Assembly: GCA_902793605.1 (NCBI GenBank) | Contig: CADBEB010000020.1 | Location: 1-52,563, forward strand | Source: an uncultured Eubacteriales bacterium | Lineage (GTDB): Bacteria; Bacillota; Clostridia; Christensenellales; Aristaeellaceae | Direction of reading: 5' to 3' | DNA length: 52,563 nucleotides | In this document: piece after piece, positions 24,858 through 33,379 of the stretch | Numbering within the stretch: position 1 is the stretch's first letter | Layout: every line of letters starts with the position of its first letter | Program-made: the position numbers and the translations under genes | The notes under the pieces: model-generated | Databases searched by the model: none | Told to the model about the DNA's origin: nothing | The model's input: the letters and a program-made list of their open reading frames with translations, nothing else

Positions 24858-25295
24858 ATGGAAGAAGAAAAGACCATTACGGAAAAACCGAAGAAGCTGT
24901 GGGATGGGGCCCTGAAAATGGTGAAGGGCGAGAATACGACGCAGCTCATCGAGCAGTTCACGTCGGAAATGACACTGGTCGCGGAAGGCCTGTGCGAGGA
25001 TCAGAGCAAGCTTCGCAAAGAAGTTGACGGCATGATCACCGAGGAAGACAAGCAGATCCAGAAGCTGCAGACGAAGATCGACCAGATGGAGACGTCACTG
25101 GACGAAGAGCGGCGGGAGCACGACCGCGATGTGACGGAACTGCGGAACCGGCTTGCAACACTCGAGAAGAAACTGCCAAAGGAAGCTTCCAAGGAGAAGA
25201 AGAAAGCCGGAAGCATCATCCGGGACGCAACCTGGCTGGTTGCGATCGCTGCAGGCGCCTGGGTGATCGTGACGATTATAAATAAATTTTTCTGA
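24858..25295 (+). CDS. Tail-anchored coiled-coil membrane protein
   Basis: The start at 24858 has GGAGG seven bases upstream; an in-frame ATG at 24840 lacks one. The 145 residues form a long charged region with a coiled coil (about 55-110, KLQTKIDQMETSLDEERREH) and one C-terminal membrane helix (126-143) ending NKFF. There is no signal peptide, so the coiled coil faces the cytoplasm. I recognise no named family. It is followed by another small membrane protein and dapF in the same direction. Confidence 0.65.
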   Translation: MEEEKTITEKPKKLWDGALKMVKGENTTQLIEQFTSEMTLVAEGLCEDQSKLRKEVDGMITEEDKQIQKLQTKIDQMETSLDEERREHDRDVTELRNRLATLEKKLPKEASKEKKKAGSIIRDATWLVAIAAGAWVIVTIINKFF

Positions 25296-25322
25296 GTGAA
25301 ACAGTGAACCCGCAGGAAAGGG

Positions 25323-25862
25323 GTGAGTCCGGTGAAGACTTATGAAGAAATCGTCAGGGAATACAAGAAGCGGCAGCATGATACGGTCGTGGACACGATT
25401 GCGACCGGGCTGACCTATATGGACGAGGTTGCGGTGGACAGCGGATTGCTGGAAGAGACCGGAATCCTGACGGAACTGACAGAGAGCATGGCCGGCGTAC
25501 TGCCTTTTGTGATCATTTCGGTTCACGAAGGAACGAAGGTGCTGCTTGGCCGGAAGCCCGGCATGACCGGACTGAAGGACGGCGCCTTCCGGATGGTGAA
25601 GACCGGGGCGGCCATGGGCGTCGGTGCCGCTGTCGCCGGTGCGACAGGATTCTGGGCGGCTATTCCCGTGACCATGGGCGTCCGGGCTCTGTTCGACCGG
25701 TACCGCAGCAAAACACTGACCGGGAAACGTGTCCAGGGACGGATTAAACGGCTGCAGGAACTGAATCGCTTTATCCGCCATGAAGAAACAGAAGAAGACA
25801 AGGAAAAACTGACGGACGGCGCGGAGATCAACGCCGTGACCGCAACAGGAGAGATTCGATGA
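25323..25862 (+). CDS. Small membrane protein upstream of dapF
   Basis: The 179-residue protein starts at GTG 25323, or at GTG 25332 where GGGGTGA is better spaced. It has an N-terminal helical part, a Gly/Ala-rich membrane segment (AAMGVGAAVAGATGFWAAIP, about 95-114) and a charged C-terminus. The stop overlaps the dapF start (ATGA), so translation is coupled. No family recognised. The preceding tail-anchored protein may be a partner (inference from order). Confidence 0.65.
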   Translation: MSPVKTYEEIVREYKKRQHDTVVDTIATGLTYMDEVAVDSGLLEETGILTELTESMAGVLPFVIISVHEGTKVLLGRKPGMTGLKDGAFRMVKTGAAMGVGAAVAGATGFWAAIPVTMGVRALFDRYRSKTLTGKRVQGRIKRLQELNRFIRHEETEEDKEKLTDGAEINAVTATGEIR

Positions 25863-26686
25863 GATTTACGAAAATGCAGGGACTCGGTAATGACTATATC
25901 TATGTGAACTGCCTGGAAGAGACTGTTCCGGATCCGGTTGAAACAGCCCGAAAGATCAGCGACCGCCATTTCGGCGTCGGATCGGACGGACTGGTGCTGA
26001 TCCTTCCGGATGAAGAGGCGGATTTCCGCATGCGGATGTTTAATTCTGACGGCAGCGAGTCGGAGATGTGCGGCAATGCGGCCCGGTGCGTCGGGAAGTA
26101 TATTCATGACCGGGGCCTGAGCGACAAGGATGAGATCCGCCTGATGACGGGCGCCGGAATCAAAACCCTTAAACTGAGCGTCCGGGACGGCAGGACGGAG
26201 AGCGTGCGCGTGGACATGGGAGAGCCGATCCTGGAGGCGGAGAGGATCCCGACGACGCTGACCGGCCTGAAGGTGATCAATACGCCGGTGGAAATCCTCG
26301 GAGAGACCTACGGGGTGACCTGCTTGAGCATGGGCAATCCGCATGCGGTCATCTTCGTCGAGGATGCAGATCATACAGACGTGCATACGATCGGTCCGGT
26401 GATCGAAAACTATCCGCTGTTTCCCCGGAAGACCAACGTGGAGTTTGTGACAGTCAATGACCGCGGGAACCTGAGGATGCGCGTATGGGAACGCGGGGCA
26501 GGCGAGACCATGGCCTGCGGAACCGGCGCCTGCGCCTCTCTGGTGGCAGCAGTACTGAACGGATTATGCGAAAGAAAAGCGATCCTCCAGCTGAACGGAG
26601 GACCGCTGACGGTCGAATGGGATCCGAAGACGAATCATGTGTTCCAGGAAGGACCGGCGGAGTTTGTATTCGATGGCGTTTACTGA
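25859..26686 (+). CDS. dapF: Diaminopimelate epimerase
   Basis: DapF converts LL- to meso-diaminopimelate for lysine and peptidoglycan. The 275-residue protein has both catalytic Cys residues: Cys71 in ESEMCGNAARC and Cys220 in ETMACGTGAC. MQGLGNDYIYVN and MGNPHAVIFV complete the family pattern. It indicates a meso-DAP wall. Its start overlaps the preceding stop, and its last seven bases overlap the end of the convergent minus-strand gene. Confidence 0.95.
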   Translation: MRFTKMQGLGNDYIYVNCLEETVPDPVETARKISDRHFGVGSDGLVLILPDEEADFRMRMFNSDGSESEMCGNAARCVGKYIHDRGLSDKDEIRLMTGAGIKTLKLSVRDGRTESVRVDMGEPILEAERIPTTLTGLKVINTPVEILGETYGVTCLSMGNPHAVIFVEDADHTDVHTIGPVIENYPLFPRKTNVEFVTVNDRGNLRMRVWERGAGETMACGTGACASLVAAVLNGLCERKAILQLNGGPLTVEWDPKTNHVFQEGPAEFVFDGVY

Positions 26687-28272
26687 TCTATCATCATCAT
26701 GTTGAGGATACCGGCGTCCGTCAGGTCGTCGAGCAGGCTCTGGACGGACGCTGTCGGTGCTTCGGCAACGAAATCAAGCATGCCTTTGATCAGGGGCTTT
26801 GTAACGATTGACTTGAAAATGGAAAGGGCATACTCGCTGAAAGAGAAGAAATTAAAGTTGCCGTACAGTTCTTTCTCATAATAATTCGGGATTATATCCA
26901 CGGGAGTATCACTGGGAACAACGGTTCCCTTACAGGTCAGGACGGTCGCGGGGTCAGCACCTTCCTGAGGCAGGAGGAGAGAGACGGACACAGATCCGTC
27001 TTTTTCTGTTTTGCCGTCGACGGTAAAATCGAAGTTCGGATAGAGTGCACCTTTCATTGCAGCTTTCAGAGAGAAGGACGAGTCGCAGGGAAGCGAAGTC
27101 GGGATGGAGTCGCCGGATGCGGATATGATCACCATCGTTTCCGGCCACGATGAGTCTTCCTCCTCTTCACCGCTGCTCTCCTCTACGGATCCGACTTCTG
27201 ATTCTTCACCGGAGCCGGTCAGCGGATAATCTCCGCCTTCGCTTTCAATATTTTCACCGCTTTCTTCATCTCCACCGGTGACCGGGCTGAAGTCTTCTTC
27301 CGACATTCCCGGAGGCAGGACTGCTTTCCCACGGATCATGGACCCGTCCAGATTGAAACTGAACATGCCGTTTTCGGTCCTGCCGGAGTAATCCAGCGTG
27401 GGCGTATACCGATTCTCATCCGCGGGCAGCGTCAGGGACCACATCACTGAATGATCTGTCGTTTCACGAGCGAAGAGTGTCGTTCCTTCTGCGTTTGTCC
27501 AGGTTTCGGTGCCGTCGCCGATTTCAACGGTCAGAGGCCCACCGGCCGAGACAAATTCACGCAGATAGGAAGGAACGGCATTCAGCTCGGCTTCCACGGC
27601 TTCGGGAGCGGAGGAAACCGAATAAAGAGCGGTCATCCATACGTTCAGGTAGGGATCCGATGCCAGCAATTCCGACCAGGCTTCAGCCAGTTTTTCAATC
27701 TTTTCCGCGCTGATCTCGCGGCTGACATTGTTCGGGCCGGTATGTTGCTCCCAGGCCTGATTGACTCCATAGAAGTTATAGTAATAAACAAAGGGGTAGA
27801 GAAGCGCGAGAGCAGGGAGCGGCGTTTCCAGCGATTTCCTGATCTTGATCGCAAACTCGGCGATGCTGCCCATATTAAAGAGGATCGTTTCGTTGCCGAT
27901 AATGGGTGAAGTCAGGAAAAGCAAAGCTTCAGTGCCGTAGAAGCTGAAGGGGATGGAAACATCCGGCTTGTCCCTGAAAAAAAGCGTCGCATTGATCTCA
28001 AAGGATTCAGTCGCTTCACAGACCACCAGATCACCCCGAAGCTCCAGACGATCCAGCAGCTCACTATAGCCGCGTGCCCGGAGGCGGGATCTGGCAGGAA
28101 GCGCATCCGGATTCAGGGAGAAAGTCAGATCAAAATCATAACGCTCCACAACCGGCTTTGTTTCTTCCGAAACCGGCTTTGTTTCTTCCGCGGCCGGCTT
28201 TGCCTCTTCCGCAGCGGCGCAGGAAAGGCACAGAGCCAGGATGCACAGGAGACAGATCAAACGTCTGATCAT
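26680..28272 (-). CDS. Secreted protein of unknown function with EETKPV repeats
   Basis: The start at 28272 has AAAGGAA upstream and gives a signal peptide (1-21, cleaved around CAAAEE). A short repeat of EETKPV units (about 24-42) leads to a body of about 480 residues in beta-rich pattern, interrupted by a Ser/Glu-rich low-complexity stretch (around 340-390). No LPXTG or membrane anchor is present. I do not recognise the family; the general look (extracellular, beta-strand rich) is that of a clostridial surface or secreted protein. The stop overlaps dapF by seven bases, head-on. Confidence 0.7.
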   Translation of the reverse strand: MIRRLICLLCILALCLSCAAAEEAKPAAEETKPVSEETKPVVERYDFDLTFSLNPDALPARSRLRARGYSELLDRLELRGDLVVCEATESFEINATLFFRDKPDVSIPFSFYGTEALLFLTSPIIGNETILFNMGSIAEFAIKIRKSLETPLPALALLYPFVYYYNFYGVNQAWEQHTGPNNVSREISAEKIEKLAEAWSELLASDPYLNVWMTALYSVSSAPEAVEAELNAVPSYLREFVSAGGPLTVEIGDGTETWTNAEGTTLFARETTDHSVMWSLTLPADENRYTPTLDYSGRTENGMFSFNLDGSMIRGKAVLPPGMSEEDFSPVTGGDEESGENIESEGGDYPLTGSGEESEVGSVEESSGEEEEDSSWPETMVIISASGDSIPTSLPCDSSFSLKAAMKGALYPNFDFTVDGKTEKDGSVSVSLLLPQEGADPATVLTCKGTVVPSDTPVDIIPNYYEKELYGNFNFFSFSEYALSIFKSIVTKPLIKGMLDFVAEAPTASVQSLLDDLTDAGILNMMMIDQ

Positions 28273-28289
28273 TGTAAATTCCTTTCCAA

Positions 28290-28352
28290 GGGGGCTTTCC
28301 GCAAAGATTCGCACACGCACCGCGCGCGGCAGCGTTCCCTTACTCCCATCGG
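28290..28352 (+). repeat. Family A repeat, expanded copy 7
   Basis: GGGGGCTTTCCGCAAAGATTC then a GCACACGCACCGCGCGCGGC module and a C-run with CCCATCGGTT. The GATTCGCAC(G/A)CGCACCGCG insert is shared with copy 8 at 51407. It lies in plus orientation between two minus-strand genes. Confidence 0.6.
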
Positions 28353-28414
28353 TTCCAATGGGTTTTGGTTTCCTGATAATTTTATCACAAAGCTTCGAAC
28401 AACTGCAACGGTGA

Positions 28415-29335
28415 TCAGTCTTCATCCGTAACCGTCCAGATGCCCGGATCACTTTGGTAGCGGCTGGTGTATTCACTGTCCAGTTTCAGCTGGGTGTTTA
28501 TATTGGCGATCCCGTTCTGGCGGAGGCCGGCATATGTCTGATAATTCCGGACGGCTTCGGCGGTCCCTTCACCATAACGGCCGCTCACGAGCGCGGGATC
28601 AAGGAAACCCAGGTAGGCCAGCTTTTCCTGAAGCTGGCGGACCTTTTCCCCCTGATTGCCGATGGACATCGTGATATCCGCCACATCATGAACGGTACCG
28701 TAGCCGAGGATCGACGGACTGTTCAGATCATAAATATCCCGGGCGACAGCAGAAGGCTTGTTTCCCTCGATCACGTGAATCTGAACGGCATCCGTAACCG
28801 GATCACGGGTACAGAATTCCACCATGGCGACATGTTCCGTGTCAGGACCGCCGGAGAAGGAAAAGAAGACCCAGTCACCCGGCTGGGGGATATAATCACC
28901 GGACTTCAGGAAATCCGAGCTGCCTTTCAGCCATTCATACCCCCAGCCTTCCACCTGGCCCTTCCGGACCACATAACGCCCGGCCCTGATAAACCAGTTC
29001 CGGCCGGTGTTGGAAGAAGTGTAGAAGGGATAAACGTTCCGAAGGAGGTTCGTTCCCCAGCGCTGATCCACCTGATCCACACACCAGCACTGGAACTCGG
29101 CGCACCATTGGGCCGCCGGATCGCCGGCCCATTCGCCGTATTTGGTCCTGCCGTGGTTCTCGGTATAGCCGACTTCCTCAGAAGCAACCTGAAGCAAGTG
29201 CTCCACATAATCGGGGACCGGGTAAGCAGGGGGAATGAGGTTTTCCTCAGCCCGGACAGGCAAAAGAGGGAAGAACAGCAGCAAACACAGCAAAAACAGG
29301 GCCAAAAGAACCGCCCCTGGCGTCCCGTTTTTCAA
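28415..29335 (-). CDS. Secreted CHAP-domain amidase with peptidoglycan-binding domain
   Basis: The 306-residue protein starts at TTG with AAAGGAGGG well placed. A signal peptide (1-29) is followed by a CHAP domain with catalytic Cys78 (AAQWCAEFQCWC) and His168 (DTEHVAMVEF). A C-terminal PG_binding_1 domain (about 230-296, GEKVRQLQEKLAYLGFL) follows. CHAP enzymes cut peptidoglycan stem or cross-bridge peptides, so it likely serves wall remodelling or cell separation. It is transcribed from a TATAAT promoter just after the rplL terminator. Confidence 0.88.
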   Translation of the reverse strand: MKNGTPGAVLLALFLLCLLLFFPLLPVRAEENLIPPAYPVPDYVEHLLQVASEEVGYTENHGRTKYGEWAGDPAAQWCAEFQCWCVDQVDQRWGTNLLRNVYPFYTSSNTGRNWFIRAGRYVVRKGQVEGWGYEWLKGSSDFLKSGDYIPQPGDWVFFSFSGGPDTEHVAMVEFCTRDPVTDAVQIHVIEGNKPSAVARDIYDLNSPSILGYGTVHDVADITMSIGNQGEKVRQLQEKLAYLGFLDPALVSGRYGEGTAEAVRNYQTYAGLRQNGIANINTQLKLDSEYTSRYQSDPGIWTVTDED

Positions 29336-29364
29336 GGGGATCCCTCCTTTGCTGCATTGGAGTC

Positions 29365-29394
29365 ATTATAGCAGAAAGATTAACAATAAAACAA
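29365..29394 (-). promoter_or_regulatory. Promoter of the CHAP gene
   Basis: Minus-strand TATAAT (29370-29365) is preceded by TTGTTT (29394-29389) at 18 bases. It overlaps the T-rich tail of the rplL terminator. Confidence 0.5.
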
Positions 29395-29416
29395 GGCGGG
29401 TGCTTCTGCACCCGCC
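29378..29416 (-). terminator. Terminator of the rplJ-rplL operon
   Basis: The nine-base stem GGCGGGTGC/GCACCCGCC with a four-base loop is followed on the minus strand by TTGTTTTATTG. Confidence 0.85.
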
Positions 29417-29432
29417 CTGGGAACCGAACGAA

Positions 29433-29807
29433 TTACTTGATTTCGACGGTAGCACCGACAGCCTTGAACTGCTCGGCGATCTTCTCAGCTTCTTCCTTGG
29501 AGACAGCTTCCTTGATGGTCTTGGGAGCGGACTCAACCATGTCCTTGGCTTCCTTCAGGCCCAGGCCGGAAACGACTTCACGGACAACCTTGATGACCTT
29601 GATCTTTTCAGAGCCGGCATCCTTCAGCACGACATCGAATTCGGTCTTTTCTTCGGCTTCAGCAGCAGCGGCACCGCCGGCAGCGGGAGCACCGGCCACG
29701 GCGATCGCGCCGGTCACACCGAATTTTTCTTTCATTTCGTCAACGAGTTCTTTCACCTGAAGCAGAGTCATGGACTCAATGGCTTCGAGAATTTCCTGAT
29801 TAGTCAT
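29433..29807 (-). CDS. rplL: Ribosomal protein L7/L12
   Basis: The 124-residue stalk protein recruits translation factors. The N-terminal dimerisation part ([18 protein letters not shown]), an Ala/Gly hinge (around 43-55) and the C-terminal factor-binding domain with [19 protein letters not shown] are all typical. GGAGG eight bases before 29807 fixes the start; upstream in-frame codons lie in the ribosome site. It follows rplJ by about 65 bases. Confidence 0.97.
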   Translation of the reverse strand: MTNQEILEAIESMTLLQVKELVDEMKEKFGVTGAIAVAGAPAAGGAAAAEAEEKTEFDVVLKDAGSEKIKVIKVVREVVSGLGLKEAKDMVESAPKTIKEAVSKEEAEKIAEQFKAVGATVEIK

Positions 29808-29872
29808 TGAAATTTCCTCCATCATTAATCGTTTGTTTTGTTGGTTATGCGGCCATCATGCCGCAAGGTGCA

Positions 29873-30376
29873 TCAGGCGGCGGATTCCTTCTTTTCGGCG
29901 ATTTCGTCGAGGACGGAAACCAGCGCAGATACGGGAGAGACCAGGCAACCCACCATGGTGGCCAGCAGCTCTTCGCGGCTGGGCGTGGCAGCCAGACCCT
30001 TGATGGTCTTGACATCGATCACTTCGGTGCCCATCAGGCCGCCGCGGATCTCCAGAGAGGTCAGCTTATTCTTTTCAATGAAGGAAGAAATAATCTTCGG
30101 ACCGGCGGTCACGTCCTTCTCACTGAAGACAAAGGCGTTGGGGCCTTCCAGCAGACTGTCCAGACCTTCGATGTTCAGCTCCTGCAGGGCACGGTTCACC
30201 AGACGGTTCTTCAGAACGCAGTAGTGAACACCGCCTTCGCGGCACTGTTTACGCAGCTCGGTCACCTGCTCCACGGTCAGACCGCTGTAAGAGCAGACCA
30301 TCATGCACTCGGCATTCTTCAGCTTTTCAACGATGTCAGCAACGACTTGCTTTTTCGCTTCCAGATTAGCGCTCAT
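29873..30376 (-). CDS. rplJ: Ribosomal protein L10
   Basis: The 167-residue protein forms the base of the L7/L12 stalk and binds 23S rRNA. MSANLEAKKQVVADIVEKL, the SYSGLTVEQVTELR block and KNRLVNRAL are standard. AGGAGGTG lies upstream of 30376; in-frame codons further up fall within the L10 leader. Expression is probably self-limited through that leader. Confidence 0.97.
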   Translation of the reverse strand: MSANLEAKKQVVADIVEKLKNAECMMVCSYSGLTVEQVTELRKQCREGGVHYCVLKNRLVNRALQELNIEGLDSLLEGPNAFVFSEKDVTAGPKIISSFIEKNKLTSLEIRGGLMGTEVIDVKTIKGLAATPSREELLATMVGCLVSPVSALVSVLDEIAEKKESAA

Positions 30377-30531
30377 CTTTCTTTCGCACCTCCTGTCCGG
30401 CTCAGAATAAAGAAACCCTTGCGTGCAGGCGCAAGGGAAAACAACGAATCCTCTCACACCTCGGCAGGCGGGGAAACCCCATTAAATCTTACGATACCGG
30501 CTGTCTTCGGCACAGGCTTCTTCAGAAACCG
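30377..30531 (-). ncRNA. L10 leader RNA with attenuator
   Basis: The transcript upstream of rplJ contains CCTGCCGAGGTGTGAGAGG, the conserved L10-leader element bound by the L10-L12 complex. A hairpin CCCTTGCG/CGCAAGGG (30437-30416) followed by TTTCTTTATT follows it, the attenuator. This is the usual autoregulatory arrangement in Firmicutes. Confidence 0.8.
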
Positions 30532-30537
30532 TTTGAT

Positions 30538-30566
30538 ATATTAACACAGGCGGGACAAAGTGTCAA
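30538..30566 (-). promoter_or_regulatory. Promoter of rplJ-rplL
   Basis: Minus-strand TTGACA (30566-30561) and TAATAT (30543-30538) are 17 bases apart. The -35 overlaps the 3' end of the GtrA gene. Confidence 0.7.
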
Positions 30567-30976
30567 GCATTCTTCTTCCTGAAGATCAGCAGTTTGCTGG
30601 CCACATAATTCAGGACGATGACCAGGATATTGACGCTGATCTTGACGACCAGATCGTTGAGGTGCAGCCGATCGACCAGGACATACATCAGCACCCAGTC
30701 GAGTACGCCGGTTCCCAGGCGGCAGAGTAAGAAGGAAACGAACTCGCGGATAAACTCACTGCGGGTTGACGCTTCACTGTGGAAGACCCAGTTTCGGTTG
30801 GTGAAATAGGCAAAGATGACGGCGACAAGCCAGGCGATCATCGTGCTGGGAAGCGCATCCATGCCCAGAGGGTGAGCGCAGAGCCAGAAAACACCCGTAT
30901 TGACCGCGGTGGTTAACGCGCCAAAGACCAGATACAGGATCTTATCCTGGAATTTTTCGTACAACTTCCTGATCAT
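30563..30976 (-). CDS. GtrA family membrane protein
   Basis: The 137-residue protein has four membrane helices and the GtrA pattern (LYLVFGALTTAVNTGVFWL, FAYFTNRNWVFHS, LNYVASKLLIF). GtrA proteins help move or position lipid-linked sugars for surface glycan decoration. Its start overlaps the glf stop (ATGA), and GGAGG within the glf end is the ribosome site. It is paired with UDP-galactopyranose mutase, so a galactofuranose-containing surface polymer is plausible (inference). Confidence 0.9.
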   Translation of the reverse strand: MIRKLYEKFQDKILYLVFGALTTAVNTGVFWLCAHPLGMDALPSTMIAWLVAVIFAYFTNRNWVFHSEASTRSEFIREFVSFLLCRLGTGVLDWVLMYVLVDRLHLNDLVVKISVNILVIVLNYVASKLLIFRKKNA

Positions 30977-32085
30977 AGGACCTCCGAACACCTGCGCAGC
31001 GCCTGCTCCACGACAACGTCCATATCATAATACCGGTAATCGCCGAGACGGCCGCCGAAGATTACGCCCTTTTCCGATGCGGCAAGCTTCCGGTAGGCAT
31101 CCGCCAGATCGTTGTTTACCTTGTCGTTGATCGGATAGTACGGCTCATCGCCGGGCTTCCATTCGGCCGGGTATTCCCGGCTGATGATGGTGGTCGGGAG
31201 ATCGTTTCCGTCCTCATCTTTTCCGAATTCGAACCATTTATGCTCGATGATCCGGGTGAAGGGAACATCCCGGTCCGTATAATTGACCACGGCATTGCCC
31301 TGGTAATTGCCGGTCTTCAGGTGCTCGTCCTCAAAGCGGACGGAGCGGTACTGCAAAAGGCCGAGTCGGTGATCGAAGAACGCGTCGAGCGGTCCGGTAT
31401 AAACGACGCGGTCCGCCAACGCGTTGAACACCTGCCGGTCCGCCAGGTAATCTTCATTCAGGCGGATCTCTGTACCGTCCAGCATCCGCGCGATCATCTC
31501 CGTATAACCGTGGACCGGAATACCCTGATAAAGGGAATTGAAGTAATTGTTGTCATAGGTGAAGCGAACAGGCAGCCGCCGGATGATAAAGGGCGGCAAC
31601 TCGGTGCAGCTGCGGCCCCACTGCTTTTCCGTATACCCTTTGATCAGCTTTTCATAGATATCCCGGCCGACCAGGGAAATGGCCTGCTCCTCCAGGTTTT
31701 CCGGCTCGCGGGTGATCTCTTTCCGCTGCTCCGCGATCTTTGCCGCCGCTTCCTCCGGAGTCACGATACCCCACATCCGGTTGAAGGTATACATATTGAA
31801 GGGAAGGGAATAGAGCTCCCCCCGGCAATTGGCGACGGGTGAATTTGTGAAACGGTTGAAATCCGCAAAACGGTTCACGTAATTCCAGACGGTCTTGTTA
31901 TTGGTATGGAAGATATGCGCCCCGTACCGGTGAACGAGGATGCCTTCGTCTTTTTCCGTATAGATATTTCCTGCGATATGCGGCCGTTTATCGATCACCA
32001 GGACCTTTTTGCCCCGATCCAGCGCTTTGCGGGCAAAAACGGCGCCGTAGAGGCCGGCACCGACGATCAGAAAGTCGTATTTCAT
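30973..32085 (-). CDS. glf: UDP-galactopyranose mutase
   Basis: This flavoenzyme interconverts UDP-galactopyranose and UDP-galactofuranose. The 370-residue protein has the FAD motif FLIVGAGLYGAVFARKA (5-21), the HRYGAHIFHT block, LPFNMYTFNRMWG and the conserved Arg-rich C-terminal part FGGRLGDYRYYDMD. GGGAGGAG eight bases upstream fixes the start at 32085 rather than an earlier Met. It is the first gene of a pair with gtrA and makes galactofuranose for cell-surface glycans. Confidence 0.95.
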   Translation of the reverse strand: MKYDFLIVGAGLYGAVFARKALDRGKKVLVIDKRPHIAGNIYTEKDEGILVHRYGAHIFHTNNKTVWNYVNRFADFNRFTNSPVANCRGELYSLPFNMYTFNRMWGIVTPEEAAAKIAEQRKEITREPENLEEQAISLVGRDIYEKLIKGYTEKQWGRSCTELPPFIIRRLPVRFTYDNNYFNSLYQGIPVHGYTEMIARMLDGTEIRLNEDYLADRQVFNALADRVVYTGPLDAFFDHRLGLLQYRSVRFEDEHLKTGNYQGNAVVNYTDRDVPFTRIIEHKWFEFGKDEDGNDLPTTIISREYPAEWKPGDEPYYPINDKVNNDLADAYRKLAASEKGVIFGGRLGDYRYYDMDVVVEQALRRCSEVL

Positions 32086-32260
32086 GAGCAGATCTCCTCC
32101 CAGCATCCGAAACACAGAAATTGTAGCATATTATCCTGAGAGCCGCAAGATATGGTAGAACCCTCAAAAGCCCGACAGACAAGGGATCCGGGAGATTTCC
32201 AAATGGAAACAAATAGAACATAAATACGTAAATATTAGTTATTTATTATTAACAAACAAG

Positions 32261-32289
32261 TTGACAACTTAATAATTTGGTAATAATAT
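32261..32289 (+). promoter_or_regulatory. Promoter of the SH3/peptidoglycan-binding protein gene
   Basis: TTGACA (32261-32266) and TAATAT (32284-32289) are 17 bases apart in an AT-rich intergenic stretch (32120-32290) shared with divergent glf. Confidence 0.7.
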
Positions 32290-32323
32290 ATGCTCGTAAG
32301 ACTATCGGAAGGAGGCGGATCAG

Positions 32324-33310
32324 ATGAAGAAGCTGAGAAGCGTGCTGATCCTGACACTGCTTTTGTGCCTTCTTCCGGTATGCACGGCCCTGGCGAAGAC
32401 AGGAAAGATAACCGCTTCCTCCCTGAATATGCGCAAGAGCGCGTCTACCGACAGCAAGGTTGTCAGCGTTCTCCGGGAAGGGGACAAAGTAACGATCAAG
32501 GACAGTTCCGGCAGCTGGTACAAGGTCACCAAGGGAAGCAAGACCGGCTATGTGGCAAAAAAATATGTCAAGGTAACGAACGGATCCGACAGCGGATCCT
32601 CGTCCTCCGGCAGCAGCAAGAAAAGCAGTAAATCCTCCGGCAGTTCCGACGGCACCTGCGGACCGGGCGATACCGGCAGCTCGGTAAAGAAAGTTCAGCA
32701 GCGGCTGAAGAAGCTGGGATACTATACCGGCAGCGCAGACGGCGACTACGGCGGAGGAACGAAGACAGCTGTCAAAAACTTCCAGAAGCGAAACGGCCTG
32801 ACAGTCAACGGCACGGTAAACAAGAAGACGCTGGCGAAACTGAATTCCTCCAGCGCCAAGAAAGCCAGGGCCTCAGACGCGGCCGGAGGAAGCGGGAGCG
32901 GCGCCGGGTCCACGGAACGACTGAACTGGTTCAACGGCGGCAGCAATAAGATCCCCAAAGGAGCCACCTTCAAAGTGAAGGACATCAAGACCGGGATTGT
33001 GTTCACGGTAAAGCGCTGGAGCGGTGCCAACCACATTGACGCAGAACCCGCGACCAGTTCGGATACAGGAAAGATGAGGAAGATCTTCGGACACTGGAGC
33101 TGGCGGAGAAGGGCCATACTCGTGAAATACAACGGCCATGTGTACGCCGCTTCCATGAACGGCATGCCGCACGGTACGCAGACCATCAGGGGAAACAACT
33201 TCGACGGTCACTTCTGCATTCACTTCTACGGCAGCAAGACGCACGGAAGCAGAAAAGTGGACGCTATGCACCAGAACTGTGTTGCTGAAGCGATGAAGCA
33301 CAGCTGGTAA
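32324..33310 (+). CDS. Secreted SH3b and peptidoglycan-binding protein with His/Cys C-terminal domain
   Basis: The 328-residue protein has a signal peptide (1-24), a bacterial SH3 domain (28-84, TASSLNMRKSASTDSKVVSVL), a Ser-rich linker (87-109), a PG_binding_1 domain (115-173) and a C-terminal domain (about 197-328). The last contains GANHIDAEP, FGHWSWRRRAILV and GHFCIHFYGSKTHG (295-308), where His and Cys spacing recalls but does not match L,D-transpeptidases. It may be a wall hydrolase or transpeptidase-like enzyme; I do not know the domain's activity. GGAGG precedes the start. Confidence 0.85.
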   Translation: MKKLRSVLILTLLLCLLPVCTALAKTGKITASSLNMRKSASTDSKVVSVLREGDKVTIKDSSGSWYKVTKGSKTGYVAKKYVKVTNGSDSGSSSSGSSKKSSKSSGSSDGTCGPGDTGSSVKKVQQRLKKLGYYTGSADGDYGGGTKTAVKNFQKRNGLTVNGTVNKKTLAKLNSSSAKKARASDAAGGSGSGAGSTERLNWFNGGSNKIPKGATFKVKDIKTGIVFTVKRWSGANHIDAEPATSSDTGKMRKIFGHWSWRRRAILVKYNGHVYAASMNGMPHGTQTIRGNNFDGHFCIHFYGSKTHGSRKVDAMHQNCVAEAMKHSW

Positions 33311-33379
33311 ACATCAACGTGAACAAACAGTTGATGTCAGCCCCTGCATGCTTTTAACCGCGCTACAGGAGGACTTGCT

